Below, in pieces: positions 24,753 through 33,788 of a stretch of 36,372 nucleotides of DNA. Origin of the DNA: Prevotella sp. GTDB lineage: Bacteria; Bacteroidota; Bacteroidia; Bacteroidales; Bacteroidaceae. The notes beneath the pieces were generated by a model. The model made no database searches. It saw nothing but the letters and a program-made list of their open reading frames with translations, and was not told the origin of the DNA. The DNA lies in assembly GCA_017650905.1 (NCBI GenBank), contig JAGCDZ010000033.1:1-36372 (forward strand), written 5' to 3'. Position 1 is the first letter of the stretch, and every line of letters begins with the position of its first letter. Made by a program: the position numbers and the translations under genes.

Positions 24753-26066
24753 TTATTTCTCATATCTTTTGCCCCAGTAATTCTTCATCCGCTCCACAAG
24801 TTTCTCTTCTGCAGGTGAATGCTGTCCGTGCCAAATACGTTCATTGACAAGTTCATCGGGCAGATACTGCTGAGGTGTGAAATGACCTGGGAAGTCATGT
24901 GGATACTTATAACCATCATGATAGCCCAGCTCCTTCATCAGTTGTGTAGGAGCGTTACGGATGGGTAACGGTACAGGCTGATTCCCCGTACGACGCACCA
25001 AATCAAGGGCTGCATCAATACCCAGATAGGCACTGTTGCTCTTCGGCGAAGTAGCCAGATAGACGGTTGCCTCTGCCAAAGGGATACGCCCCTCAGGCCA
25101 ACCAATCTTATTGACAGCATCAAAGGCGGCATTAGCCAATAGCATTGCATTGGGATTGGCCAGACCGATATCCTCGGCAGCTGAAATAACCAATCGACGG
25201 GCAATAAACACAGGATCTTCCCCACCCTCAATCATCCGCGCCAGCCAATATAGTGCGGCATCGGGATCGCTGCCACGAATAGACTTGATGAAGGCTGAAA
25301 TAATATCATAGTGCATTTCACCGTCCTTGTCATAAGCCAAAGGGTTCTGTTGCAAGCGAAGGTTCACCAATTCGTCTGTAATAACAATGGGAGCAACACT
25401 TTTTTCTGAAGACTCAGAGTTTTCAGAATCTTCTGAGGACTCTGAATCGACCACAAGTTCCAATATATTAAGGAGTTTACGCGCATCGCCTCCACTAAAC
25501 CTTAAAATAGCTCCCGTCTCTCTCAATTCGATATTTTTCTCCTTTAATACCACATCGGTATGAATGGCACGGTCGAGAAGTTGGAGCAGATCGTCCTTCT
25601 CCAACGACTTAAGCACATAGAGCTGACAACGGGAAAGTAATGGACGGATTACCTCGAAAGATGGATTCTCAGTGGTTGCACCAATGAGTGTAACCACACC
25701 CCGTTCGACGGCTCCCAGCAAAGAGTCTTGCTGCGATTTGGAGAAACGATGAATCTCATCGATGAAGAGAATGGGAGACGCCTCGTTGAAGAAACGGCCT
25801 TTCTGTGCCTTCTCAATCACATCACGCACATCCTTCACACCGCTGGTTACAGCCGATAGCGTGAAAAAAGGTGTTTCCAAACGATGGGCGATAATCTGCG
25901 CCAACGTGGTCTTTCCAACTCCTGGAGGTCCCCAAAGGATAAACGATGAGATACGTCCCGCATCGATCATCTTCCGCAGGACGGCTCCCTCACCCACCAG
26001 ATGTTGCTGACCGATATAATCGTCGAGCGTACGAGGGCGGAGTCTTTCAGCTAAGGGTTGTGACAT
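24753..26066 (-). CDS. rarA: Replication-associated recombination protein A (AAA+)
   Basis: A 437-residue AAA+ ATPase of the RarA/MgsA/WRNIP1 family, acting at stalled replication forks with SSB. It starts PLAERLRPRTLDDYIGQQHLVG, typical of RarA. Walker A is GPPGVGKTT, Walker B is LFIDEIHRF, sensor 1 is IGATTENPSFEV and the sensor-2 arginine lies in FSGGDARKLLN. The C-terminal tetramerisation domain has SAFIKSIRGSDPDAALYWLARM. An inserted Ser/Glu run (about 207-221) made of 9-base repeats lies after the lid domain. The promoter directly upstream gives a leader of only about 8 bases. Confidence 0.95.
   Translation of the reverse strand: MSQPLAERLRPRTLDDYIGQQHLVGEGAVLRKMIDAGRISSFILWGPPGVGKTTLAQIIAHRLETPFFTLSAVTSGVKDVRDVIEKAQKGRFFNEASPILFIDEIHRFSKSQQDSLLGAVERGVVTLIGATTENPSFEVIRPLLSRCQLYVLKSLEKDDLLQLLDRAIHTDVVLKEKNIELRETGAILRFSGGDARKLLNILELVVDSESSEDSENSESSEKSVAPIVITDELVNLRLQQNPLAYDKDGEMHYDIISAFIKSIRGSDPDAALYWLARMIEGGEDPVFIARRLVISAAEDIGLANPNAMLLANAAFDAVNKIGWPEGRIPLAEATVYLATSPKSNSAYLGIDAALDLVRRTGNQPVPLPIRNAPTQLMKELGYHDGYKYPHDFPGHFTPQQYLPDELVNERIWHGQHSPAEEKLVERMKNYWGKRYEK
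25405..25449 (-). repeat. Five 9-bp repeats in rarA
   Basis: Plus-strand units TCTGAAGAC, TCAGAGTTT, TCAGAATCT, TCTGAGGAC and TCTGAATCG encode a Ser-Glu-x tripeptide repeat. Any unit change keeps the frame. The position is between the AAA+ lid and the C-terminal domain. Confidence 0.8.
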
Positions 26067-26077
26067 AATTTTATGTG

Positions 26078-26108
26078 CAAAGTTACACTAAAATGCCAAA
26101 AGAACAAA
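26078..26108 (-). promoter_or_regulatory. Promoter of rarA and the RelA/SpoT-like gene
   Basis: Minus-strand TTTG at 26105-26108, exactly 19 bases, then TAACTTTG at 26078-26085. The ATG lies 11 bases beyond the -7 box. Confidence 0.75.
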
Positions 26109-26124
26109 AAAAATGGCCAAAAAA

Positions 26125-26156
26125 CTTGTGAATAATAAATAAAGTTAATACATTTG
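26125..26156 (+). promoter_or_regulatory. Promoter of the acidic-tail gene
   Basis: CTTG at 26125-26128 (one mismatch), 20 bases, then TACATTTG at 26149-26156. It is back-to-back with the rarA promoter, only 16 bases apart. The in-frame TTG at 26154 lies in the -7 box, which supports the ATG at 26184 as start. Confidence 0.65.
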
Positions 26157-26183
26157 CAGAAAATTAGCAAAAAAACAAAAGAA

Positions 26184-27005
26184 ATGGCAAGAACAAAACA
26201 ACAAACAGAGGACATGAATGTCGTGTCTTTGAAGACCCTTACCAAAAGTTCTGTATGGGATGTACAGGAGAACGACGTGTTCCGTATGCTTGACTCCGGT
26301 GTCAAGGATGCGGATATCCGCGAAAACCTGCGTCACTACATAGACTTGATACGCAGCGCCTTCGAAATCATTGAAATCAAGGAGGAGGGTGCTAACGTAA
26401 AGAAAGCCTACGAGAAGAAAGGTTACAAGGTTTTCTCACTGAAACTCGATGAGAACAAAAAACTCTCATGGGGCGTCAAGAAGAAACCCATTCTGCGCGT
26501 CACTGATCTGACTTATGAGAACATACGTCACATCTCGGCCAATAAACTATTAGAGGTGATAGAACGCAATTTCGGCGGCGGATGGGACTCACTTGCACAG
26601 TCTGTACAAGACATCATCCTGAGCGGTTTCGACATCTCAACCACCACTCTGCCTAAAGACCGTCTGCACAAGAAGGGCGGTATGTACGAGAAAAAAGTGG
26701 AGGATGGTTTCGAAGTGCTCGAGATTCCAAAGGGTAACTGGGTAGAAGCCATTTTTGCCAAGCTCAAGCCTGAGCAAGAGAGACCCAAGATGAAATTTGG
26801 AACAGATGATGAAGAAGGAGGACTCGACGATGACGAGGACTTCGAAGTAAAGGACGACTATAAGAACCACGACGACGAGGATGATACCGTAGAGGATCCC
26901 GACGACGACCAGATTACCGAGGATAACTACTCGACAATGATGGATCTGGGCGGCGAAGATCCTGATGACGAGGCCGCACAGTTGTCGGATTACGTTGACG
27001 AATAA
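26184..27005 (+). CDS. Unknown protein with highly acidic C-terminal tail
   Basis: A 273-residue soluble protein with no signal peptide or membrane segment. Residues 1-204 are folded-looking, with mixed charge (KTLTKSSVWDVQENDVFRML, EGANVKKAYEKKGYKVF, RLHKKGGMYEKKVEDGF). The last 70 residues are an Asp/Glu-rich tail (for example GGLDDDEDFEVKDD and DDEDDTVEDPDDDQ). I know no family for it; it may be specific to Prevotella-like Bacteroidales. The combination recalls chaperones or nucleic-acid mimics, which is only a guess. hppA begins 39 bases downstream on the same strand, without a visible promoter of its own, so the two are probably co-transcribed. Confidence 0.75.
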   Translation: MARTKQQTEDMNVVSLKTLTKSSVWDVQENDVFRMLDSGVKDADIRENLRHYIDLIRSAFEIIEIKEEGANVKKAYEKKGYKVFSLKLDENKKLSWGVKKKPILRVTDLTYENIRHISANKLLEVIERNFGGGWDSLAQSVQDIILSGFDISTTTLPKDRLHKKGGMYEKKVEDGFEVLEIPKGNWVEAIFAKLKPEQERPKMKFGTDDEEGGLDDDEDFEVKDDYKNHDDEDDTVEDPDDDQITEDNYSTMMDLGGEDPDDEAAQLSDYVDE

Positions 27006-27044
27006 ACTTCCATTTATAAACCATTAATTAATTCAACACAAACA

Positions 27045-29231
27045 ATGAACATTCCTTCAGTATTCTGGCTCGTGCCCGTCGCTTCGATTGTGGCATTGGG
27101 CATGGCGTACACCTTTTTCCGTCAGATGATGGCAGCCGATGAGGGTACGCCCCGCATGAAAGAGATTGCTCTCTATGTTCGTAACGGTGCGATGGCCTAC
27201 CTCAAACAGCAGTACAAGGTGGTAGGTATCGTCTTCGTGGTGCTCTGTGCCCTCTTCGCCTTCATGGCGTATGGTCTCAACGTACAGAACCCCTGGGTCC
27301 CCTTTGCTTTCCTGACCGGCGGTTTCTTCTCCGGTCTGGCAGGTTTCTTCGGCATGAAGACCGCTACCTATGCCTCTGCACGTACGGCTAATGCCGCTCG
27401 TGAGAGTCTGGACGCTGGTCTGAAGATTGCCTTCCGTTCAGGTGCCGTGATGGGTCTCACCGTCGTCGGTCTCGGATTGCTTGACATCGCTATCTGGTTT
27501 GTGGTGCTGAATCACTTCGATCAGGACGGACTCATCTCTATCACCACCACCATGCTGACCTTTGGTATGGGTGCTTCTACGCAAGCTCTTTTCGCTCGTG
27601 TCGGTGGCGGTATTTATACGAAGGCTGCTGACGTGGGTGCAGACATCGTGGGTAAGGTGGAAGCTGACATTCCTGAGGATGATCCCCGCAATCCCGCAAC
27701 TATCGCTGATAACGTGGGTGACAACGTAGGTGACGTAGCCGGCATGGGTGCCGACCTCTACGAGAGTTACTGTGGCAGTGTGCTTTCTACCGCAGCCTTA
27801 GGTGCTGCAGCTTTTGGCGTGGCAGGTCTTGATATCCAGCTGAAGGCTGTCATCGCCCCGATGTTGATTGCTGCTGTAGGTGTGTTCCTCTCACTCTTGG
27901 GTATCTTCCTCGTCCGTACGAAGGAAGGCGCTACGATGAAGGATCTGCTCCGCTCACTTTCACTCGGAACCAATGTTTCAGCCGTGCTTATCGCCATCGC
28001 CACCTTCGGTATTCTCTATTTCCTGGGTATCGAGAACTGGCTCGGCCTCTCCTTCTCTGTTATCGCCGGTCTGGCTGCAGGTGTAATTATCGGACAGGCA
28101 ACAGAATACTACACTTCTCACTCTTACAAGCCGACACAGAAGATTTCTGAGGCTGGACAAACAGGTGCTGCTACCGTTATTATTAAAGGTATAGGTACGG
28201 GTATGATCTCGACCTGTGTTCCTGTGATTACCATCGGTGTGGCCATTATGCTCAGTTACCTCTGTGCCAATGGTTTCGATCTCTCTATGACATCCGAGAG
28301 TCTGTCGCACGGTCTCTATGGCATCGGTATCGCTGCCGTAGGTATGCTCTCTACACTGGGCATCACATTGGCTACCGACGCTTACGGTCCTATTGCTGAT
28401 AATGCTGGCGGTAACGCTGAAATGTCGCAGTTAGGTGAGGAAGTACGCCACCGTACGGATGCCCTTGACGCTTTAGGCAACACTACTGCTGCTACAGGTA
28501 AGGGCTTCGCCATCGGTTCGGCTGCCCTCACAGCTCTAGCTCTGCTCGCCTCATATATCGAGGAAATTAAGATCGCGATGGCCCGTGCCGATGTGATGAT
28601 GCAGAACGTTAAAGGTGATCTCATTTCCGCTGCTGATGCTAACATCCCCGATTTTATGAATTACTTCCAGGTGAACCTGATGAACCCGAAGGTGCTTGTT
28701 GGTGCCTTTATCGGTGCAATGGCAGCTTTCCTGTTCTGTGGTATGACCATGGAGGCTGTAGGACGTGCTGCTGAGAAGATGGTTCAGGAGGTACGCCGTC
28801 AGTTCAAGGAGATTGCAGGCATCCTCGAAGGAACAGGTACTCCTGATTATGGCCGTTGCGTAGAGATCTCTACCCGTGCTGCTCAGCACGAGATGATTAT
28901 CCCGTCGGTACTCGCCATCATCATCCCCATCATTGTGGGATGTGTGCTGGGTGTCGCAGGTGTACTTGGTCTGCTGGTAGGTGGTTTGGCTGGCGGTTTC
29001 ACGCTGGCTGTATTCATGGCCAATGCAGGCGGTGCTTGGGATAATGCCAAGAAGAATATCGAGGAAGGTGCCTTTGGAGGCAAGGGCTCGTTTGCCCATA
29101 AGGCCTGCATCGTAGGCGACACGGTGGGTGATCCTTTCAAGGATACATCTGGTCCCTCACTCAATATCCTCATCAAGCTGATGTCAATGGTCAGCATCGT
29201 GATGGCAGGACTCACAGTCGCCTTCATGTAA
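27045..29231 (+). CDS. hppA: Ion-pumping membrane pyrophosphatase, K+-dependent type
   Basis: A 728-residue protein with about 16 membrane helices that uses pyrophosphate hydrolysis to pump Na+ and/or H+. The active-site motif is DVGADIVGKVEADIPEDDPR, followed by NPATIADNVGDNVGDVAGMGADLYES. The second is TDAYGPIADNAGGNAEM, and the third is GDTVGDPFKDTSGPSLN near the end. At the K+ determinant, GNTTAATGKG (Ala482), the Ala rather than Lys points to the K+-dependent class, which contains Na+ pumps and dual Na+/H+ pumps known in Bacteroides. Which ion is moved cannot be read with certainty. Ends 16 bases before a strong terminator. Confidence 0.96.
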   Translation: MNIPSVFWLVPVASIVALGMAYTFFRQMMAADEGTPRMKEIALYVRNGAMAYLKQQYKVVGIVFVVLCALFAFMAYGLNVQNPWVPFAFLTGGFFSGLAGFFGMKTATYASARTANAARESLDAGLKIAFRSGAVMGLTVVGLGLLDIAIWFVVLNHFDQDGLISITTTMLTFGMGASTQALFARVGGGIYTKAADVGADIVGKVEADIPEDDPRNPATIADNVGDNVGDVAGMGADLYESYCGSVLSTAALGAAAFGVAGLDIQLKAVIAPMLIAAVGVFLSLLGIFLVRTKEGATMKDLLRSLSLGTNVSAVLIAIATFGILYFLGIENWLGLSFSVIAGLAAGVIIGQATEYYTSHSYKPTQKISEAGQTGAATVIIKGIGTGMISTCVPVITIGVAIMLSYLCANGFDLSMTSESLSHGLYGIGIAAVGMLSTLGITLATDAYGPIADNAGGNAEMSQLGEEVRHRTDALDALGNTTAATGKGFAIGSAALTALALLASYIEEIKIAMARADVMMQNVKGDLISAADANIPDFMNYFQVNLMNPKVLVGAFIGAMAAFLFCGMTMEAVGRAAEKMVQEVRRQFKEIAGILEGTGTPDYGRCVEISTRAAQHEMIIPSVLAIIIPIIVGCVLGVAGVLGLLVGGLAGGFTLAVFMANAGGAWDNAKKNIEEGAFGGKGSFAHKACIVGDTVGDPFKDTSGPSLNILIKLMSMVSIVMAGLTVAFM

Positions 29232-29247
29232 GAGATGACATATAATC

Positions 29248-29277
29248 AAAAATAGCCGCTGTTCAGCGGCTATTTTT
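29248..29277. terminator. Bidirectional terminator between hppA and tetR-like gene
   Basis: A 14-base perfect stem (29248-29261 with 29264-29277): AAAAATAGCCGCTG and its complement, with A/T tracts at both ends. It therefore works on both strands for these converging genes. Confidence 0.92.
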
Positions 29278-29284
29278 GATAGAT

Positions 29285-29899
29285 TCAAAGCAATTGTTCG
29301 AGTTTCTTAATGCCTTTCTTCGTACAGAGTCCTCGTAACGAGACAAACGACAGACTGGTGAATAATTCCTCAATGCTATACAGACTGTAAAGACGCTGCT
29401 CCATAACATAGCTACTTACAGCATCAAAGATACGGGCTGCCAATTCGTAGTTAATATCGTCACGGAAATAGCCCTCCTGGACACCACGTTCAAAGAACTT
29501 CAGCAGATTCTCACGCGAATGTATCTTCTCGTGGTTCAGGTAGCGAAGCACACGCGGATACTTGATGAGGTCATTATAAAAAGCTTGTGAAGTTGTGTGC
29601 GACTCCTCCACCCTCATGCGATAGTAATTCACAAACATATCCATCAGGTCTTTACCCTTGCTCAATTCTGCAAGTTTCTCTTTCTGACGCTTATAGGAAG
29701 TCTTCACCCCTTCATAGAGCAGTTCTTCCTTGGTAGCATAAATTTCATACATAGTACGTTTTGAGATAGAGAGTCTCTCAGCAATGTCATCCATCTTCAC
29801 TGCACGGATGCCTTTCTCAGCAAAAGCCTTCATCGCCGTATTGAGAATCACCTCGCGCAGACCTTCTTTATAAGCAGTAATAGTTTTCTTTTCTTGCAT
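29285..29899 (-). CDS. TetR/AcrR-family transcriptional regulator
   Basis: A 204-residue regulator. The N-terminal helix-turn-helix is clear: REVILNTAMKAFAEKGIRAVKMDDIAERLSISKRTMYEIYATKEELL, the usual TetR DNA-binding pattern. Residues about 60-204 are a helical ligand/dimer domain of no assigned ligand. I start it at ATG 29899 (MQEKKTITAY); the frame continues upstream through a hydrophobic stretch that overlaps its promoter and is unlikely to be translated. It is divergent from maeB with 152 bases between the start codons, so autoregulation and control of maeB are both possible. Confidence 0.9.
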   Translation of the reverse strand: MQEKKTITAYKEGLREVILNTAMKAFAEKGIRAVKMDDIAERLSISKRTMYEIYATKEELLYEGVKTSYKRQKEKLAELSKGKDLMDMFVNYYRMRVEESHTTSQAFYNDLIKYPRVLRYLNHEKIHSRENLLKFFERGVQEGYFRDDINYELAARIFDAVSSYVMEQRLYSLYSIEELFTSLSFVSLRGLCTKKGIKKLEQLL

Positions 29900-29918
29900 A
29901 TTCTTGCAGATTTGGCTA

Positions 29919-29951
29919 CAAAGATACAAAAAAAGAATGAAAAGTACCAAA
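29919..29951 (-). promoter_or_regulatory. Promoter of the tetR-like gene
   Basis: Minus-strand TTTG at 29948-29951, 21 bases, then TATCTTTG at 29919-29926. The spacer is two bases longer than usual. Confidence 0.5.
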
Positions 29952-29956
29952 AGATA

Positions 29957-29987
29957 TGTAAAAACAAAAAAATTATTTGTAATTTTG
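29957..29987 (+). promoter_or_regulatory. Promoter of maeB
   Basis: TAATTTTG at 29980-29987, with a TATG at -33 position rather than TTTG and a 19-base spacer. The leader before the ATG at 30052 would be about 60 bases. The adjacent divergent promoters leave room for a TetR operator, but I cannot point to a convincing palindrome. Confidence 0.5.
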
Positions 29988-30051
29988 CGGGCGATTTGCA
30001 AAAATACTCATTTTTGAAGGATAATAATACACTATTAATAGCAACATAAAA

Positions 30052-32355
30052 ATGGTAAAGATTTCAAAAGAGGCAGCCCTCGAATATCATCAGAGCGGAA
30101 GACCCGGTAAGATTGAAGTAAAGCCTACTAAGGCGTACAGAACACAAACAGACTTAAGTTTAGCGTATTCCCCAGGCGTGGCGTTTCCATGTCTTGAGAT
30201 TCAGGAGGATCCCAACAATGCTTACAAGTATACTGACAAGGGCAACCTTGTTGCCGTTATCTCCAACGGTACAGCCGTTTTAGGGCTGGGCGACATCGGT
30301 GCCATGAGCGGCAAACCCGTGATGGAGGGTAAAGGTCTGCTCTTCAAGATCTATGGTGGTATCGATGTGTTCGACATCGAGGTAGCCGAGAAAGATCCAG
30401 AGAAGTTCTGTGAAGCTGTGGAGCGCATCGCCCCCACCTTTGGCGGTATCAACCTTGAGGATATCAAGGCCCCTGAGTGCTTCTATATTGAGGAGCGTCT
30501 GAAGAAGACCCTTGACATCCCCGTCATGCATGACGACCAGCACGGCACAGCTATCATCTCTGCAGCAGGACTGAAGAATGCGATGGAAGTGATTGGCAAG
30601 GACATCAAGAAGGTGAAGATTGTCGTTAACGGTGCTGGCGCAGCTGCTATCTCATGTACCAAACTTTATATGGCCATCGGTGCTCAAAAGGAAAACATCG
30701 TAATGCTCGATTCCAAGGGCGTTATTTCTACCGAGCGTCAAGACCTCAACGAGCAGAAGAAATTCTTCGCCACTTCACGCACGGATATCCACACATTGGC
30801 AGAAGCCGTGAAGGACGCTGATGTTTTCGTTGGTCTCTCCAAGGGTAATGTACTCTCGAAGGAAATGGTCAGGACAATGGCTAAGGATCCCGTGATCTTT
30901 GCATTGGCCAACCCCGTACCAGAGATCTCTTACGAGGATGCAATGGAAGCCCGTCCAGACGTGCTAATGTCCACAGGTCGTACCGATTATCCGAATCAGA
31001 TTAATAATGTGATCGGTTTCCCATACATTTTCCGTGGTGCCCTTGACGTACACGCCACTGCCATCAATGAGGAAATGAAACTTGCTGCAGTTCACGCTAT
31101 CGCCGACCTCGCCAAGCAGTCAGTGCCCGATGTGGTGAACGATGTGTATCATGTGAACAATCTCACCTTCGGACGTGACTACTTCATTCCGAAACCCGTC
31201 GATCCCCGACTTATCACCGAGGTGTCTGCAGCTGTGGCCAAGGCCGCCATCGAGAGCGGTGTGGCCCGTAAGACCATCGACAACTGGGAAGAGTACAAAG
31301 ACTCACTGAGTGTGCTCTTAGGTCAGGAAACGAAACTTACACAGAAGCTCTATGCCACAGCCGCCGCCCATCCGCAGCGCGTGGTCTTCGCCGAGGCTGT
31401 ACACCCAACCATGCTCAAGGCAGCCGTACAAGCTAAAGCCGAAGGTATCTGTCACCCTGTTCTTTTAGGTAACGACGAGGTTATCACCAAGTTAGCCAAG
31501 AGCCTTGATCTTTCACTTGATGGTATCGAGATTGTCAATCTGCGTCATCCTTCCGAGCAGGAGCGTCGTGAACGCTATGCCCGCATCCTTACCGAGAAAC
31601 GTCAGCGCGATGGTTATACCTACCAGGAGGCCAACGATAAGATGTTCGAGCGCAATTACTTCGGTATGATGATGGTGGAAACTGGCGAGGCCGATGCCTT
31701 CATCACAGGTCTTTATACGAAATACTCGAACACCATCAAGGTTGTCAACGAGGTCATCGGTATCCGTCCTGAATACCAGCACTTCGGAGCTATGCATATC
31801 ATCAACTCTCCTAAGGGCACTTATTACATTGCAGATACATTGGTGAACGAGAATCCCGATACCGACACACTCGTCGACATTGCCAAACTTGCTGCCACAG
31901 CCGTACGCTTCTTCAACGAGAAGCCCGTCATCGGCATGATGAGCCACTCTAACTTCGGCTCTTCCACCAGCTCTGGTGCCAAGAAGGTGAAACGTGCTGT
32001 TGAGCAGATGCAGGAACTCTATCCCGACCTGCCAATCGACGGAGAGATGCAGCTTGACTGCGCCCTTGACAACGAGCTGCGCGACGAGCAGTATCCGTTC
32101 ACACGTCTTAAGGGAAAGAAGGTTAATACGCTCATTTTCCCCAACCTCACCTCTGCCCGTTCCTCTTATAAGATGTTACAGATGCTAGGCAGCGATGCGG
32201 AGATTATAGGTCCAATACAGATGGGACTGAACAAGGCCATCCACTTCATCGACTTCGGAGCTTCTGTTCGTGACGTAGTGAATATCGTGGCCGTTGCAAC
32301 TATCGATGCCTACGTTGACAAAATCAAGAGCAAACTTTCGATGCTCGGCAAGTAA
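30052..32355 (+). CDS. maeB: NADP-type malic enzyme with phosphotransacetylase-like domain
   Basis: A 767-residue MaeB-type enzyme that oxidatively decarboxylates malate to pyruvate. Residues about 15-150 are the malic N-terminal domain ([34 protein letters not shown]). [12 protein letters not shown] is represented by [18 protein letters not shown], followed by [18 protein letters not shown]. The nucleotide-binding fold has [12 protein letters not shown]. From about residue 430 to the end lies a phosphotransacetylase-like domain ([27 protein letters not shown]), which in homologues is regulatory and lacks full activity. Length (about 760) is typical. It is divergent from a TetR-type gene and ends in a hairpin terminator. 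Confidence 0.95.
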   Translation: MVKISKEAALEYHQSGRPGKIEVKPTKAYRTQTDLSLAYSPGVAFPCLEIQEDPNNAYKYTDKGNLVAVISNGTAVLGLGDIGAMSGKPVMEGKGLLFKIYGGIDVFDIEVAEKDPEKFCEAVERIAPTFGGINLEDIKAPECFYIEERLKKTLDIPVMHDDQHGTAIISAAGLKNAMEVIGKDIKKVKIVVNGAGAAAISCTKLYMAIGAQKENIVMLDSKGVISTERQDLNEQKKFFATSRTDIHTLAEAVKDADVFVGLSKGNVLSKEMVRTMAKDPVIFALANPVPEISYEDAMEARPDVLMSTGRTDYPNQINNVIGFPYIFRGALDVHATAINEEMKLAAVHAIADLAKQSVPDVVNDVYHVNNLTFGRDYFIPKPVDPRLITEVSAAVAKAAIESGVARKTIDNWEEYKDSLSVLLGQETKLTQKLYATAAAHPQRVVFAEAVHPTMLKAAVQAKAEGICHPVLLGNDEVITKLAKSLDLSLDGIEIVNLRHPSEQERRERYARILTEKRQRDGYTYQEANDKMFERNYFGMMMVETGEADAFITGLYTKYSNTIKVVNEVIGIRPEYQHFGAMHIINSPKGTYYIADTLVNENPDTDTLVDIAKLAATAVRFFNEKPVIGMMSHSNFGSSTSSGAKKVKRAVEQMQELYPDLPIDGEMQLDCALDNELRDEQYPFTRLKGKKVNTLIFPNLTSARSSYKMLQMLGSDAEIIGPIQMGLNKAIHFIDFGASVRDVVNIVAVATIDAYVDKIKSKLSMLGK

Positions 32356-32383
32356 GATATTGTTAATATATCTTAAGTATTAT

Positions 32384-32426
32384 GGCGCAGTTTTTACTTT
32401 TCAGTAAAGGCTGCGTCAAATTTTTA
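32384..32426 (+). terminator. Terminator of maeB
   Basis: A 15-base stem pairs 32384-32398 with 32403-32417 around a 4-base loop, with a few wobbles, followed by a T-rich stretch (AAATTTTTAT). Confidence 0.75.
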
Positions 32427-32475
32427 TAATTTAAAGAAATCAACTTATCATTATTAACAAATTAAACATCATTTT

Positions 32476-33765
32476 ATGAAAAAGATTTTTCTTTCCTTGC
32501 TGGCTCTCACAAGCTTGACAGCGTATGCTCAGTTTGGTGCACCCAGACAGAATCCTACTGTTCCTTCAGTAACAGAAAACGTGGTTGAAGACTTCAAGCC
32601 AGCCACTTCCAATCAGGACAACAAGCAGTATCCAATGGTCAACTCACAGCGCATGGTTCGTGCCCAGATCTCAGCTCCAAATGCCACTTCTGTAGGTCTC
32701 GACATTGCTGGTAAGATTTATTCGATGACTAAGGACGAGAACGGTGTATGGACTGGTACATCTGAGCCTCAGGACGAGGGCTTCCACTATTATCAGCTTA
32801 ACATCGACGGTGCTTCAGTGCCCGATCCAGGTAGTCTCTATTACTATGGTGCCAGCCGTTGGGGTAGCGGTATCGAGATTCCTTCTACAGATCAGGATTT
32901 CTGGCAGGTAAAGAATGTTCCACAGGGCTCAGTGAGCGAAGTTTTCTACTGGTCAACCTATACAGAAAAGATGCGTCGCTGCCATGTATATCTGCCTAAT
33001 GAATATTTCACCAATCCCACCAAGAAATTCCCCGTTCTGTATCTGCAGCACGGTATGGGTGAGAACGAGTACGGATGGGCCGAGCAAGGTCATACCGCTC
33101 AGATTCTGGATAACCTGATTGCCCAGGGCAAGGCTGTTCCTTGCATCATCGTTATGGACAATGGTCTGAATACAAGCCGTCCTGGCGAGCAGGGTGGTTT
33201 CGGTGGCTTCGGTGGTGGTCAGCGTCCTCAGGGTGCTCCTGGTGCAGGTCAGGGTCCCCGTCCACAAGGTGCTCCTCAAGGTGGTCAGCGTCCACAGGGT
33301 GCTCCTGGTCAGGGAGGTCAGCGTCGTGGCGGCTTTGGTGGCTTCGGTGGTTTCTCTGAAGGCTTCAAGAATGTACTTTTCAATGATATTATCCCAATGG
33401 TTGAGAAGAACTATCGCGTGATTGCCGATGCTCAGCATCGTGCTTATGCCGGCCTTTCAATGGGAGGTATGCAGGCACGTGAGATTACGCTTGCCAATCC
33501 TGAGAAGTTCGCTTATGTAGGTTCATTCAGCAGCGGTGCATGGAATGTTGATCAGGTGAAGAATTCAGAAGGCTTCGCAAAGAACGTCAAGCTGCTCTTC
33601 ATGAGCGGTGGCGGCAAGGAGAACATGGGTTGTGTTGAGGCTGCTAAGAATATTAAGGAACAACTCGGTATGAACGCCGTTGGTTACGAGTCTCCAGGCA
33701 CAGCCCACGAGTGGCACACCTGGCGTCGCAGTCTCTTTGAGTTTGCCCAGCTCATCTTCAAGTAA
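32476..33765 (+). CDS. Secreted CE1-like esterase with Gly-rich insert
   Basis: A 429-residue protein with signal peptide (KKIFLSLLALTSLTAYAQ, cleavage near residue 20). Residues about 50-145 look like an N-terminal Ig-like CBM48-type domain (SAPNATSVGLDIAGKIYSM). An alpha/beta-hydrolase of the esterase D/feruloyl-esterase (CE1) type follows: VYLPNEYF, LYLQHGMGENEYGW for the oxyanion hole, nucleophile GLSMGG, and HEWHTWRR with the catalytic His. Residues 235-294 are a Gly/Gln/Pro/Phe insert built from repeats (GQRPQGAP, GGFGGFGG). Activity on acyl esters of plant polysaccharide such as ferulate or acetate is inferred. It follows maeB by 120 bases, with the maeB terminator between. Confidence 0.88.
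   Translation: MKKIFLSLLALTSLTAYAQFGAPRQNPTVPSVTENVVEDFKPATSNQDNKQYPMVNSQRMVRAQISAPNATSVGLDIAGKIYSMTKDENGVWTGTSEPQDEGFHYYQLNIDGASVPDPGSLYYYGASRWGSGIEIPSTDQDFWQVKNVPQGSVSEVFYWSTYTEKMRRCHVYLPNEYFTNPTKKFPVLYLQHGMGENEYGWAEQGHTAQILDNLIAQGKAVPCIIVMDNGLNTSRPGEQGGFGGFGGGQRPQGAPGAGQGPRPQGAPQGGQRPQGAPGQGGQRRGGFGGFGGFSEGFKNVLFNDIIPMVEKNYRVIADAQHRAYAGLSMGGMQAREITLANPEKFAYVGSFSSGAWNVDQVKNSEGFAKNVKLLFMSGGGKENMGCVEAAKNIKEQLGMNAVGYESPGTAHEWHTWRRSLFEFAQLIFK
33217..33306 (+). repeat. 24-bp repeats in esterase insert
   Basis: The unit GGTCAGCGTCCTCAGGGTGC... encodes GQRPQGAP and occurs at 33217-33240, 33253-33276 (variant) and 33283-33306. FGG-type repeats flank it on both sides. The period is divisible by three. 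Confidence 0.8.
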
Positions 33766-33788
33766 AAAATCCACATACTACTTATGAT

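Noticed and set aside
29900-30001. Hydrophobic N-terminal extension of the TetR regulator
   Set aside because: It would place a membrane segment before the helix-turn-helix and covers the promoter region; the ATG at 29899 is more plausible.
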